Positions 17,935 to 26,404 of a stretch of DNA of 64,000 nt are shown one piece after another (position 1 is the stretch's first letter; the number at the start of each line of letters is the position of its first letter). The DNA lies in NCBI RefSeq assembly GCF_003712195.1, contig NZ_RDSD01000019.1:17302-81301 (forward strand), in the 5' to 3' direction. Origin of the DNA: Proteiniphilum sp. X52. GTDB taxonomy: Bacteria > Bacteroidota > Bacteroidia > Bacteroidales > Dysgonomonadaceae. The notes under the pieces are model-generated. The model had not been told where the DNA came from. It made no database searches and saw nothing but the letters and a program-made list of their open reading frames with translations. A program made the position numbers and the translations under genes.

Positions 17935-18966
17935 CTATCGGGGAGAAATTTCATATGTGAGCGATGTCTCGTATTGTTCGGGAGGAACATTGAACAGGCG
18001 CGAATCATTCGCTTCGGTAAAATAGGTAATATCAAAATTCACAGGTGTGCCCCCGGTAGAGGTTCCTTCCAGTATGGTCTGGGTGCCTGCGGAAAGCGTA
18101 CGGGAATACCTGTTTCCGCTTCCTCCGCTTAATTGCAGGCGAACAACATCCAACGGTAAGGTATTGCCGGCGGAGGAGGAGAAATGGGAGGATACGGATC
18201 TTACCGTAACCTGATAGGCAGTAGTGGCCGAAACAGATAATCCGTCGGCATAAGTAACACTTTTGCCGTTGATATGATCCGCCATCGTTTTAAATTCCAG
18301 CAGTCCGTTAGAAGCTTCCGTTGAAACCCGGATGGTGTACCGTTTCTCTTCAGGAGGAGGATTACCCAGACTGGCTACCTGTATCTTAAAAGCATGTTGC
18401 AGCCGGGCTATGGGTATGTTATTTTTATCGTACAGCGTATATTCTATCTGGAACGGATACTCTTTCCATGCCTGCAGGGAATTCAAATAGCTGCCGGGAG
18501 CGACCGTCAGATTAAATCCCATAATAAACTCAAAATAATCATTTTGAATGGGGCTCTTGTTTATGATGGGGGCATTGGAATTGGGAACAAGATAGACTTC
18601 ATTCGGTCCGTTTTGAAATGGAACGGATAAAGGCATTCCCACCTGAGTAACGCCGGGGGCGGGCCCCGGTTTCAAATTGCCGGATGTCGCTGTGGGGGAG
18701 AAACTTATTTTGTCCGCGGGAAATTCATTCCCTCCGTATACAACCGGGTAGTTTACTATCCGGGCGGATAATTTCCAGTTCCCGAAAGTAATATTCCCAT
18801 TCCCGCTGATTTTCAACCTGGCAACATCCGCTTGTGACACCGCACCTGAATAGGAACCCACGCTAAGATAGTCGGATCCCCCCTGCCAGGCCAGATTCAC
18901 CTGCCCGTATGCCGATAGATGGAATAAGAGAAAAAGAAATTCTATGTATATGAATAGCCTACTCAT
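17935..18966 (-). CDS. Secreted adhesin-like or minor pilin-like protein
   Basis: A 343-aa exported protein (signal peptide to about residue 22, SAYGQ) made almost wholly of predicted beta-structure. It looks two-domain: residues 23-205 and 215-343. The last strand (YETSLTYEISPR) has the alternating pattern of pilin-type subunits. The gene overlaps the chaperone gene by 8 bp and ends 3 bp before the usher-like gene, so it belongs to the same assembly system. It most likely acts as a tip adhesin or minor subunit. No lectin motif was recognised, and a family name cannot be given. Confidence 0.5.
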   Translation of the reverse strand: MSRLFIYIEFLFLLFHLSAYGQVNLAWQGGSDYLSVGSYSGAVSQADVARLKISGNGNITFGNWKLSARIVNYPVVYGGNEFPADKISFSPTATSGNLKPGPAPGVTQVGMPLSVPFQNGPNEVYLVPNSNAPIINKSPIQNDYFEFIMGFNLTVAPGSYLNSLQAWKEYPFQIEYTLYDKNNIPIARLQHAFKIQVASLGNPPPEEKRYTIRVSTEASNGLLEFKTMADHINGKSVTYADGLSVSATTAYQVTVRSVSSHFSSSAGNTLPLDVVRLQLSGGSGNRYSRTLSAGTQTILEGTSTGGTPVNFDITYFTEANDSRLFNVPPEQYETSLTYEISPR

Positions 18967-19771
18967 GAGTGAACAGCAGCTCCGCGGCTTCTATCGTGGT
19001 GCGGTCACCGCAATCGAGCATCACGGTGGCGGTATATCTTCCTTTCTCCAGCTCGTGCCGGAGAGGAATCTGCATGATGCGGCGGTCACCGGGCATCGTA
19101 TAAAAATCGGCCGCTTCTATGTTCAATTCTTTGCCGTCATCCTGGTTGAACAGGTTGGCGCTCGCCCGGCCGTTAATCCAAATATTACCTAAGTTGCTGA
19201 ATAAGAGCATCAGCGAATTGGTTTCCCTATCGTATGCCAGATTCTCAATTTCCACTTTCTTTATTTCCGGAGCGTTGCCTTTACGGTATATTTTTATTCC
19301 CTGGCGGACATTGATCTTGATGGCTGCCCCCCGCGTGTCCACGCCCTCCACGGGATTCATCTGCGTTACAAACAGCATGGCGGTCTGCACATTCGCGTCA
19401 CGGTCTATTTCGGCAGGTATGGTCATAGTCAGATCGATCTCCCGGCTTTCTCCCGGCCCAAGGGTCATATACATGCCACCAGTCAGGCTTAGCCAGCCGG
19501 CACAGGAATTATCCAGTGAATCGGGTGGGAACATAAGGTTGCCACCATGACTGTCGTATTCCCAATCCCCCATTGTAAGGGAGAAATTGAGCGGATGATC
19601 TTTACTGACATTGCTGACCAGCACTTTCTGTGATCCTGTCTCTCCCGCGTCCAGACTATAATATAGCCGCGGCGGGGACACCGAAATCCCTACCTGTGAA
19701 AAGAGGGTGGAAGGAATTATGAAAAAAAGTCCGGCGAATAGTAAAAAAGAGCGTACTAACAGATATCTCAT
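18959..19771 (-). CDS. PapD-like periplasmic pilus chaperone (predicted)
   Basis: A 270-aa protein with a signal peptide ending near LFSQ. The N-terminal domain follows the PapD pattern: a strand starting GISVSPPRLYY, the segment LGPGESREIDLTM where chaperones have LEPGQ, and then a long strand with a basic end (AIKINVRQGIKIYRKG) matching the A-R-I-K-L-F-Y-R-P-like edge of classical chaperones. A second beta-domain fills residues 155-270. It should cap pilin subunits by donating a strand. It starts 24 bp after the pilin-like gene and overlaps the next gene by 8 bp. The match is a pattern match only. Confidence 0.6.
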   Translation of the reverse strand: MRYLLVRSFLLFAGLFFIIPSTLFSQVGISVSPPRLYYSLDAGETGSQKVLVSNVSKDHPLNFSLTMGDWEYDSHGGNLMFPPDSLDNSCAGWLSLTGGMYMTLGPGESREIDLTMTIPAEIDRDANVQTAMLFVTQMNPVEGVDTRGAAIKINVRQGIKIYRKGNAPEIKKVEIENLAYDRETNSLMLLFSNLGNIWINGRASANLFNQDDGKELNIEAADFYTMPGDRRIMQIPLRHELEKGRYTATVMLDCGDRTTIEAAELLFTHE

Positions 19772-19795
19772 CGATTAGAATATTTGACTCATACT

Positions 19796-20359
19796 TTATT
19801 TTGATACTATAGTGTAGGTCACCTGTGCTGTATACACTGATTCGGCATCATCATGGATATATCTGTTGATGTACTGGTATGAGGCGCCGGCGGCAGTGTT
19901 ATCGTACTTTACATTGTAATTGAGCACACTTCCCCCCTTCGATGCTGTAATTATAGGGGTGTCCCCCGTCGTTAAAGCTTGTTCATTAAACTCACCCACC
20001 GCGGTATTTGTGCCAAGTGATGCTAAAATCTTCACGTCACCGGCCGATATAACCTCCACTCCGTCACCTCTCTTAAACTCCCCGTTCGATTTCACATTTA
20101 CCTCAAATCCTCCGGTACTGAACACAGTCAAATGATCCTTTTGCTCGGAAGAGACACCACTCGCATAATGATCTTTTGTTTCGTACACGAGATTTACTGT
20201 TTTCTGACTCGGATTAACAACAATTGTCTGAATTGGGTTAAACCGGATATTCACGGTCACATTATCCGCATTCGACGGACCTTCTGCTTTCACATTGTTC
20301 ACACATGCCAAGCCGCAAATGATCAAAGCGGCGATTGAAAGAAAGTTTTTAGTTCTCAT
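19796..20359 (-). CDS. Major pilin-like secreted subunit
   Basis: A 187-aa protein with a signal peptide cut near VKAEG. The mature protein starts with an alternating hydrophobic strand (VTVNIRFNPIQTIVV), as expected for a donor strand, and ends with YTAQVTYTIVSK, as in the last strand of chaperone-usher pilins. It has no cysteines in the mature part, as in CS1-like pilins. It is the first gene of the operon, behind a strong promoter and a long leader, which fits an abundant subunit. It lacks the lipobox of the FimA/Mfa1 pilins usual in Bacteroidales. Confidence 0.55.
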   Translation of the reverse strand: MRTKNFLSIAALIICGLACVNNVKAEGPSNADNVTVNIRFNPIQTIVVNPSQKTVNLVYETKDHYASGVSSEQKDHLTVFSTGGFEVNVKSNGEFKRGDGVEVISAGDVKILASLGTNTAVGEFNEQALTTGDTPIITASKGGSVLNYNVKYDNTAAGASYQYINRYIHDDAESVYTAQVTYTIVSK

Positions 20360-20405
20360 TTTTGAATTGATTTATAAAGTGTTTATTTCTTTATCTTTGG
20401 TCTGT

Positions 20406-20523
20406 TTACCGGCCGACCATGCCATGAATTTATATATAAAGGCATTTTATTATGCTTTACAGACAACTGAATCCGACAGATAATAAGACAAAAATCCGGA
20501 AATCATTGCCGTGCAATTTTTTT
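20406..20523 (+). ncRNA. Possible antisense small RNA within the pilus operon leader
   Basis: A -7 box TATCTTTG lies at 20392-20399 on the plus strand, with ATTG 22 bp upstream in place of TTTG. About 105 nt downstream is a short hairpin (ATTGC with GCAAT, loop CGT, 20504-20516) followed by seven T residues. An internal ATGCC/GGCAT stem is present. It occupies the same place relative to the first operon gene as the stronger antisense candidates at the susC genes, but the terminator stem is only 5 bp. Confidence 0.25.
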
Positions 20524-20572
20524 CGGGTTTTCACCTATTAAACTACTTGTAAAATAATCTTTTTTGTGATCC

Positions 20573-20609
20573 GGATATCGAATCCTGCAGGGTGAATGTG
20601 CAGATATCC
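20573..20609 (-). promoter_or_regulatory. Leader hairpin upstream of the pilin-like gene
   Basis: A 7-bp outer stem (GGATATC with GATATCC) encloses a 5-bp inner stem (CTGCA with TGCAG). It lies in the predicted 5' untranslated region, about 215 nt ahead of the pilin start. It has no T-tract, so it is not an intrinsic terminator; it may stabilise the message or act as a regulatory structure. Confidence 0.45.
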
Positions 20610-20728
20610 TTAATACGAGTCAGTGAAGATGATTTTTGTATGCCCACTTATTTTCACTCTCTGTGCCATGAATAATCCATCCTTTATTCAACAGACATAT
20701 TACATCATATTCACTCAAGAAAGTGAGT

Positions 20729-20759
20729 CAAAGGTACGTCGACTTTTCAGAATAACAAA
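20729..20759 (-). promoter_or_regulatory. Predicted promoter of the pilus-like operon
   Basis: On the minus strand TTTG (20756-20759), a 19-bp spacer and TACCTTTG (20729-20736) match the Bacteroidetes housekeeping promoter TTTG-N19-23-TAnnTTTG exactly. Transcription should start near 20722, giving a leader of about 360 nt before the pilin ATG at 20359. Confidence 0.65.
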
Positions 20760-21071
20760 AAAAGGACATTATTTTTCATTTATTTAACATACATAGCACT
20801 TATCGAGTAGTTTTAGCCAAGGTTAATCATCCGTAATAAACTTATTCCAAAAAGGTTGTTTAAATTACATGAAAAGCACCCCGTCCATTTTTTAACGATT
20901 AATATCACAAATCATCAGATGTGTGTCAGTTTTTTACAAGACATCCTATTGGGCAACAGATAAGTCGCATAGTGATACATGTTAAGGGTTTATAGTAAGG
21001 GAAACAAGAAGAATGAACAAACGGGGAATCCAGTGGAGTCAGACACCAGTCCTGCGGGGTTTGCGAAAAGA

Positions 21072-22055
21072 TTAAATAGAAACAGTCACCGTATCGCCCT
21101 CGACAACAAATTTCACCGGGGATATTTTCTGAAGCTCCTTCAGCACATTTTCAATACCGGGTTGCCTGGTCGTGAGGGTGTAACTATAATTCAATGCTGC
21201 TGCATCTTGCACCTGAAATTGCACGTCAAATCGTCTCTCCAGCTCTTTCATCACTTCAGCAAGCGGGGTATCATAGAAATGGAGCACATTCTTTTTCCAT
21301 AATGAAGCATTGGAGGGATTGATAAGATTCCGCAAAGTTATTCTCCCGGTCGACTTGTCATATTCTATTTTTTGTCCCGGCAACATGGGGTAACTGTTTT
21401 GATGCACGTGAAAAGCGGTTCTCCCCTCATCCAGCACTACTTCTATAGTGTTGCTATTGCCATAGGCTCTTACATTGAAAGAGGTACCTACCACCTCTGT
21501 CTCGGTATGCTGGGCGCGCACCACAAAGGGTCTGCCGCGATTGGAAGCCACATTAAAATAGGCCTCTCCTTCGAGATAGATTTCCCTTTTCCGTAATCCG
21601 AACCTGTTCGGATAACGGATCTTTGTATCTGCGTTAAGGAATACCTCCGTACCGTCCTGGAAAAAGATCCGCGCATCTTCTCCTTTAGGAACATATACTT
21701 CGGTATAGGTTGTTCCGGAGAAAAGATCGGTCTGCCTGTTCAGGTAAAAACCCAATCCACAAAGAAGCAATATGGGCAAAAGAACGGCAACCACTTTGAG
21801 TAGATTTTTCCTGAGGCGGTTTTGGTAGATGTTCCTGTCGATCCTTTTGTACAGGAGATCGGACTGTAATGGGGTAAATGATTCACCAAGGTTAGCTTCA
21901 TTCTCCATCAGATAAGCATCTCTATCGAGCATATCCGACAGGCATTGCTGTCCCTCGACCGTGGAAGAGAACCAATCGACCACCTCCACAGCCTCCTCTT
22001 TCGAAGCCGATTCGGCTATAACCCTGTTAATAATATTTTTGTCCGATGATTGCAT
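21072..22055 (-). CDS. FecR-family anti-sigma factor
   Basis: A 327-aa protein with a cytoplasmic N-terminal part, a transmembrane segment near residues 88-107 (LLPILLLCGLGFYL) and a FecR domain (FFQDGTEVFLNADTKIRYPNRFG, then LEGEAYFNV). A C-terminal DUF4974-like domain starts near LWKKNVLHFYDT. It pairs with the ECF sigma gene 214 bp upstream. Unlike the other three FecR genes in the window, it is not followed by susC: the next genes are the pilus-like operon, and a susC with STN domain lies beyond that. Confidence 0.92.
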   Translation of the reverse strand: MQSSDKNIINRVIAESASKEEAVEVVDWFSSTVEGQQCLSDMLDRDAYLMENEANLGESFTPLQSDLLYKRIDRNIYQNRLRKNLLKVVAVLLPILLLCGLGFYLNRQTDLFSGTTYTEVYVPKGEDARIFFQDGTEVFLNADTKIRYPNRFGLRKREIYLEGEAYFNVASNRGRPFVVRAQHTETEVVGTSFNVRAYGNSNTIEVVLDEGRTAFHVHQNSYPMLPGQKIEYDKSTGRITLRNLINPSNASLWKKNVLHFYDTPLAEVMKELERRFDVQFQVQDAAALNYSYTLTTRQPGIENVLKELQKISPVKFVVEGDTVTVSI

Positions 22056-22097
22056 TTAATAACGACTTTAGAGTCAAGAACCAAGACTTATTAAATT

Positions 22098-22125
22098 AAA
22101 AATGAAAAATGAAAAATGAAAAATG
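22098..22125. repeat. Four tandem AAAAATG heptamers between sigma and FecR genes
   Basis: AAAAATG is repeated four times in the 214-bp gap between the ECF sigma stop (22270) and the FecR start (22055). The rest of the gap shows no gene. It resembles the heptamer array at 6761-6788. Confidence 0.8.
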
Positions 22126-22269
22126 AAAGTGAAAAATTTGGGATCTCGGACTTGTGTCGCATCGATCCATTGGTTATTCGCAATTCGTAATTGCCAATTA
22201 AATCAATTTCCCTCTTTCTACCATATAGACACATATCCGGGCAAAAGAAATGAGTTTCGTTTCCTGTTT

Positions 22270-22848
22270 TTATAATAAGAGCATCTTAATCTGCTGAAAA
22301 TAGGATCGTAATATTTTTAAAGATTCCTGATAATGGGACTTGACAGTATGAACCGATATCCCCATCTTATCGGCAATCTCCTGATTACTGTCGGATGTCT
22401 TCAGTTTCCTCATACAGATTTCTTTTTTCTGAGGCGGAAGTTGTTCTATACATTTATAAAGCATTTCATGCATCTGCTTCTCTTCCACCTCCCTCAAAAC
22501 ATCCTCATGCGCGGGAAAATCGATCTGCGCATTGACATAGTTAAGAGATACTGCCTCCTTATGATCGCGGATCATATTCAGAATATAATTCTTTGTCATC
22601 GTATAGAGATAATTCTTCAAGTTGATCTCTATGTGAATATCCGCAGTGGATTCCCACAATTTCACGAACACATGCTGTACGGCATCTTCCGCCATTTGCA
22701 CACTCTTGAGGTATTTCAGCGCCAATGAATAGAGATACCGGTGATACTTTTGATATATCATGGAGAAAGCCTCTTTATCCCTCTTTTTTAACAAGATGAA
22801 TAAAGCGTGATCTTCATTTCTCTCCTTACCCCGGAACTCTTTTTGCAT
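22270..22848 (-). CDS. ECF-type RNA polymerase sigma factor
   Basis: A 192-aa protein of the Bacteroidales FecI-like group. Region 2 spans about residues 25-95 (AEDAVQHVFVKLWES) and region 4 about 130-182, with the helix-turn-helix NQEIADKMGISVHTVKSHYQ. It starts at the ATG at 22848, 79 bp past the sufS stop. Its regulon is open: by family rule it serves the STN-bearing SusC at 11369-14812, but the nearest downstream operon is the pilus-like one. Confidence 0.92.
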   Translation of the reverse strand: MQKEFRGKERNEDHALFILLKKRDKEAFSMIYQKYHRYLYSLALKYLKSVQMAEDAVQHVFVKLWESTADIHIEINLKNYLYTMTKNYILNMIRDHKEAVSLNYVNAQIDFPAHEDVLREVEEKQMHEMLYKCIEQLPPQKKEICMRKLKTSDSNQEIADKMGISVHTVKSHYQESLKILRSYFQQIKMLLL

Positions 22849-22927
22849 ATAGTCTTTACTGGATTGGTTGATTTGATGATCTAACGATTGGATGATTAGT
22901 AGAATCAGTCAGCGGATCAACCTATTA

Positions 22928-24151
22928 TTATCGAAACATTTCAACAATCCTTTGAATGCCGCGTATGAGCACATCTATTTCCTCTTTGGTATTATAAAAG
23001 GCAAAAGAAGCACGGACAGTGCCCTCCACACCCAATTCCCGCATCAACGGCTCGGCACAGTGGTGTCCGGTACGGACCGCGATCCCCATTTTATCCAGCA
23101 GGGTACCCATATCGTAGGGATGGACACCATCCACCAGAAAAGAGATTACGCTGCTCTTATCAGCGGCATTACCCAGGATTCGCAATCCCGATACGGCAAG
23201 CAGCTTGCCGGTAGCGTACCGGAGCAACTCGCGCTCATAAATATCTATATTCTCCAGTCCTATAGAAGTAATATAGCGCAAGGCCGAAGCCAATGCCGCC
23301 GTGCCCACAAAATCGGGAGTACCCGCTTCAAACTTGAATGGCAGGCTGTTGAAAGTGGTTTTCTGAAATGAGACACTCGAGATCATCTCTCCCCCGCCCT
23401 GGTAAGGGGAGAGTGCGTCAAGCCATTTCTCCTTTCCATATAATACACCCACACCGGTAGGCCCATACACTTTATGTGAGGAGAAAACCAAGAAATCGCA
23501 ATCGATCTCGCGCACGTCCACTTTCCGGTGCTGCACACTTTGCGCCGCATCGACCAGCACGGGGATATCATGCCGGTGGGCTGTCTCCACGATCCGATCT
23601 ATCGGATTGACCGTTCCCAGCACATTGGAGATATGGGTAACCGCAATCAGTTTGGTACGGGAGGTGATCTTTTTCTCCAATTCATCCATGATCAGCTCAC
23701 CCTCGGCATTGATTGGCACCACTTCCAGTTTCAATCCGTAATAATCACATTGCAACTGCCAGGGAACAATATTGGAATGGTGCTCCATGGCTGTGATCAC
23801 CAGCTCGTCGCCTTTCCGGCAGAAGTCCCTGCAAAATGATGACGCCACCAGATTGATCGACTCGGTGGCACCTCGGGTGAAAACGATTTCATTGGAAGAC
23901 GCGGCGTTAATAAATTCCTGAACCGTCCTTCTTGAAGCTTCATGCTCATCGGTCGCCGCCTGGCTAAGAAAATGCACACCCCTGTGCACATTGGCGTTCA
24001 CAGTGGCGTACATCTCGTTGATCTTATCCATGACACACTGCGGCTTTTGCGTGGTAGCAGCATTATCAAAATAGACCAGGGGCTTCCCGTACACTTCACG
24101 CGAAAGTATAGGGAAATCGGCACGTATCTTATGTATATCGAGTTCTTTCAC
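22928..24151 (-). CDS. sufS: Cysteine desulfurase SufS
   Basis: A 407-aa group II cysteine desulfurase that takes sulfur from cysteine for Fe-S cluster assembly. The PLP-binding lysine is about K227 in SSHKVYGPTG, and the catalytic cysteine is about C365 in RTGHHCAEPLM. The start is a GTG at 24151, three bases after the sufD stop codon, so translation is probably coupled. It is the last gene of sufC-sufD-sufS. Confidence 0.96.
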   Translation of the reverse strand: MKELDIHKIRADFPILSREVYGKPLVYFDNAATTQKPQCVMDKINEMYATVNANVHRGVHFLSQAATDEHEASRRTVQEFINAASSNEIVFTRGATESINLVASSFCRDFCRKGDELVITAMEHHSNIVPWQLQCDYYGLKLEVVPINAEGELIMDELEKKITSRTKLIAVTHISNVLGTVNPIDRIVETAHRHDIPVLVDAAQSVQHRKVDVREIDCDFLVFSSHKVYGPTGVGVLYGKEKWLDALSPYQGGGEMISSVSFQKTTFNSLPFKFEAGTPDFVGTAALASALRYITSIGLENIDIYERELLRYATGKLLAVSGLRILGNAADKSSVISFLVDGVHPYDMGTLLDKMGIAVRTGHHCAEPLMRELGVEGTVRASFAFYNTKEEIDVLIRGIQRIVEMFR

Positions 24152-24154
24152 TTT

Positions 24155-25495
24155 TCATTTACAAACAGCACAGTTCCCACAACGCATCAGTTCTCCGCGG
24201 AAACGCTTGTCGATAAGGGTGATCAGGCGCTCCTGCAACGTGGGAATACGGATCATATCTATCACGTCGCGGGTGAATGCCACCATAAGCAAGAGGCGGG
24301 CCTCTTCCTTGTCGATACCACGGGCACGCATATAAAACAGGGCATCCTCATCAAGTTGCCCGGTGGTAAGCCCATGGGAACATTTCACATCATCGGCATA
24401 TATCTCAAGCTGCGGCTTTGAGAACATCTGCGCAGTGTCGGTCGAAACCAGGTTCCGATTGGTTTGATATGCCTGTGTTTTCTGCGCATCTTTCTCCACC
24501 AATATCTTCCCGCAGAAAACACCGGTCGCCTTATCCTTCAACACATTCTTAAACAGCTCATTGCTGGTACAATTGGGTACCGCGTGATCGAGAAAAGCAA
24601 AGTTGTCGATATGCTGTGTTTTATCGCAGATCGCCAATCCCCCCGCATGCGCTTCGGCGTGCTCGCCTAACAAGCGAAACCGGTAGTTATTACGGGTATA
24701 ACCATTGTGAAGTGTGATGCCGCTGGTAACCACATTGGAATTCTCTTTTTGTTCACTAAAGAGATTGCTCAACCGGGTTACTTTTTCAGAATTCTCTTCA
24801 AGTTCGTAAAAATCAACCTGTGCCGAAGGACCGGCAACGATTTCCGTCACCTGGGTCACCACGAAGTGGACATCATCCACGGCATGGTCACAAACAAGCA
24901 ATTTCACATGGGCGTTCTCCTCCGCGATGATCAGGATTCTGCGGTTCACATTCAGATCCACACCGCCGCGCAGGATATTGATCAACTGCAACGGTTTTTC
25001 AACCTCCACATTTTTAGGGACATACACCACAAAACCATCCTGGGCGAACATGGTGTTATAAGCCACTATGCCGTTCTTATGCATGTCGGCAATCCGGGCA
25101 TAATGCATATCAAACTGTGTGGGATACTCTTTTGCGAATTGCTGTAAACTACCCGCGAAAACGCCATCGGGCAGACCCTCCGTTTGCCCTGCCTTGTCGT
25201 AATATCTGTCGTTAATAAGAAAAAAGGTATGTGTGGAGAGGTTGGGGACGTCACATTTGAAAGCATCATAAGGATTGACCGGAATGGGAATATTGCGCAG
25301 GTTCAATCCCAAATCCGCATCAAAACAGCGCATTATGTTCGAATGCTTGTAGTCTTCCTGTTTTGAAGAGGGAAACCCTATCTGTGTGAATATATCGAAA
25401 GCTCTATCCCGGTGCCTGTTCAGTCCTTCCGTGGAATTGGCGTCCAATTCACCGCGATACTGCCTAAACAGATCTATATATTGTTGTTCAATCAT
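24155..25495 (-). CDS. sufD: Fe-S cluster assembly scaffold component SufD
   Basis: A 446-aa SufB/SufD-family protein. The beta-helix core runs from about residue 120 to 370, with the family segment CSHGLTTGQLDEDALFYMRARG, and an unusual short cysteine tail (RCGNCAVCK) closes the protein. SufD works with SufB and SufC as the scaffold that receives sulfur from SufS. It lies between sufC (21 bp) and sufS (3 bp). No sufB is found in the window, although sufB normally heads this cluster. Confidence 0.93.
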   Translation of the reverse strand: MIEQQYIDLFRQYRGELDANSTEGLNRHRDRAFDIFTQIGFPSSKQEDYKHSNIMRCFDADLGLNLRNIPIPVNPYDAFKCDVPNLSTHTFFLINDRYYDKAGQTEGLPDGVFAGSLQQFAKEYPTQFDMHYARIADMHKNGIVAYNTMFAQDGFVVYVPKNVEVEKPLQLINILRGGVDLNVNRRILIIAEENAHVKLLVCDHAVDDVHFVVTQVTEIVAGPSAQVDFYELEENSEKVTRLSNLFSEQKENSNVVTSGITLHNGYTRNNYRFRLLGEHAEAHAGGLAICDKTQHIDNFAFLDHAVPNCTSNELFKNVLKDKATGVFCGKILVEKDAQKTQAYQTNRNLVSTDTAQMFSKPQLEIYADDVKCSHGLTTGQLDEDALFYMRARGIDKEEARLLLMVAFTRDVIDMIRIPTLQERLITLIDKRFRGELMRCGNCAVCK

Positions 25496-25516
25496 TTTTA
25501 TTCAGGGGTTACGGGG

Positions 25517-26260
25517 TTATGACTTTATCAGCCAGTCGTATCCTTTCTTTTCAAGTTCCAACGCAAGTTCCGGTCCGCCGGATTTAATAATTTTACCTGC
25601 GTATAACACATGTACGAAATCAGGTTTGATATATTCCAACAGACGTTGATAGTGCGTGATAAGGATAGTAGCGTTTTCTTTGGTCTGCAGCTTGTTTACA
25701 CCGGCAGCAACCACTCTCAGGGCATCGATATCGAGTCCGGAATCGGTCTCGTCGAGGATGGACAACAGGGGATTGATCATCGCCATCTGAAAGATCTCGT
25801 TTTTTTTCTTTTCACCTCCAGAGAAACCTTCGTTCACCGAACGGCTTACCAACTGACTGTCCATACCCAGTAAATCCCGTTTATCACGCATCAACTTCAA
25901 GAAATCGGTGGCCGATATCGGCTCCTCCCTCCTGTATTTCCGTTGTTCATTGACCGCCGCGCGCATAAAGTTAACCATACTCACACCGGGAATCTCCACC
26001 GGATATTGGAAACTGAGGAATATCCCCTCACGTGCCCTGTCTTCGGGTTCCATCTCCAACAGTTCCTTTCCTTTAAAAAGAATACTGCCGCGAGTAACTT
26101 CGAATTTCGGGTTGCCTGCCAGCACAGAAGCCAGGGTGCTCTTTCCGGATCCGTTCGGTCCCATGACCGCATGCACTTCGCCGGCATTGACTTCAAGATC
26201 AATCCCTTTCAATATCTCCTGTTCTTCCACAACTGCATGCAGGTTCTTTATCTTTAACAT
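25517..26260 (-). CDS. sufC: Fe-S cluster assembly ATPase SufC
   Basis: A 247-aa ABC-type ATPase with Walker A (GPNGSGKS), the signature FSGGEKKKNE typical of SufC, and Walker B followed by DETDSGLD. It energises the SufBCD scaffold. The start at 26260 (MLKIKNLHA) fits the family; an in-frame ATG at 26287 would add nine odd residues. A 7-bp hairpin (AAGCGGC with GCCGCTT, 26286-26310) sits just upstream in the leader. Confidence 0.95.
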   Translation of the reverse strand: MLKIKNLHAVVEEQEILKGIDLEVNAGEVHAVMGPNGSGKSTLASVLAGNPKFEVTRGSILFKGKELLEMEPEDRAREGIFLSFQYPVEIPGVSMVNFMRAAVNEQRKYRREEPISATDFLKLMRDKRDLLGMDSQLVSRSVNEGFSGGEKKKNEIFQMAMINPLLSILDETDSGLDIDALRVVAAGVNKLQTKENATILITHYQRLLEYIKPDFVHVLYAGKIIKSGGPELALELEKKGYDWLIKS

Positions 26261-26404
26261 ATTCGGATATTTTATAAATATATACAAGCGGCTATTTTAA
26301 CTGGCCGCTTAAAAAACTGATTATTATATAATGATTTTGTGCAATACGCATTATTCAACTACGGAGTAACAACTCTTACCGTGAAATTGTTCTATCCTTA
26401 TCCT

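Larger units (their letters stand above)
20360..21071. other. 712-bp gene-free stretch: pilus operon promoter and leader
   Basis: No coding region is supported. It holds a near-consensus promoter on the minus strand (20729-20759), a strong leader hairpin (20573-20609) and a weaker antisense-RNA-like element on the plus strand (20392-20523). Between 20760 and the FecR stop codon I see only AT-rich sequence without clear structure. Confidence 0.6.

Noticed and set aside
26286..26310. Terminator between mlaF and sufC
   Set aside because: The 7-bp hairpin is preceded, not followed, by T residues in the direction of transcription, so it is at most a leader structure of sufC.
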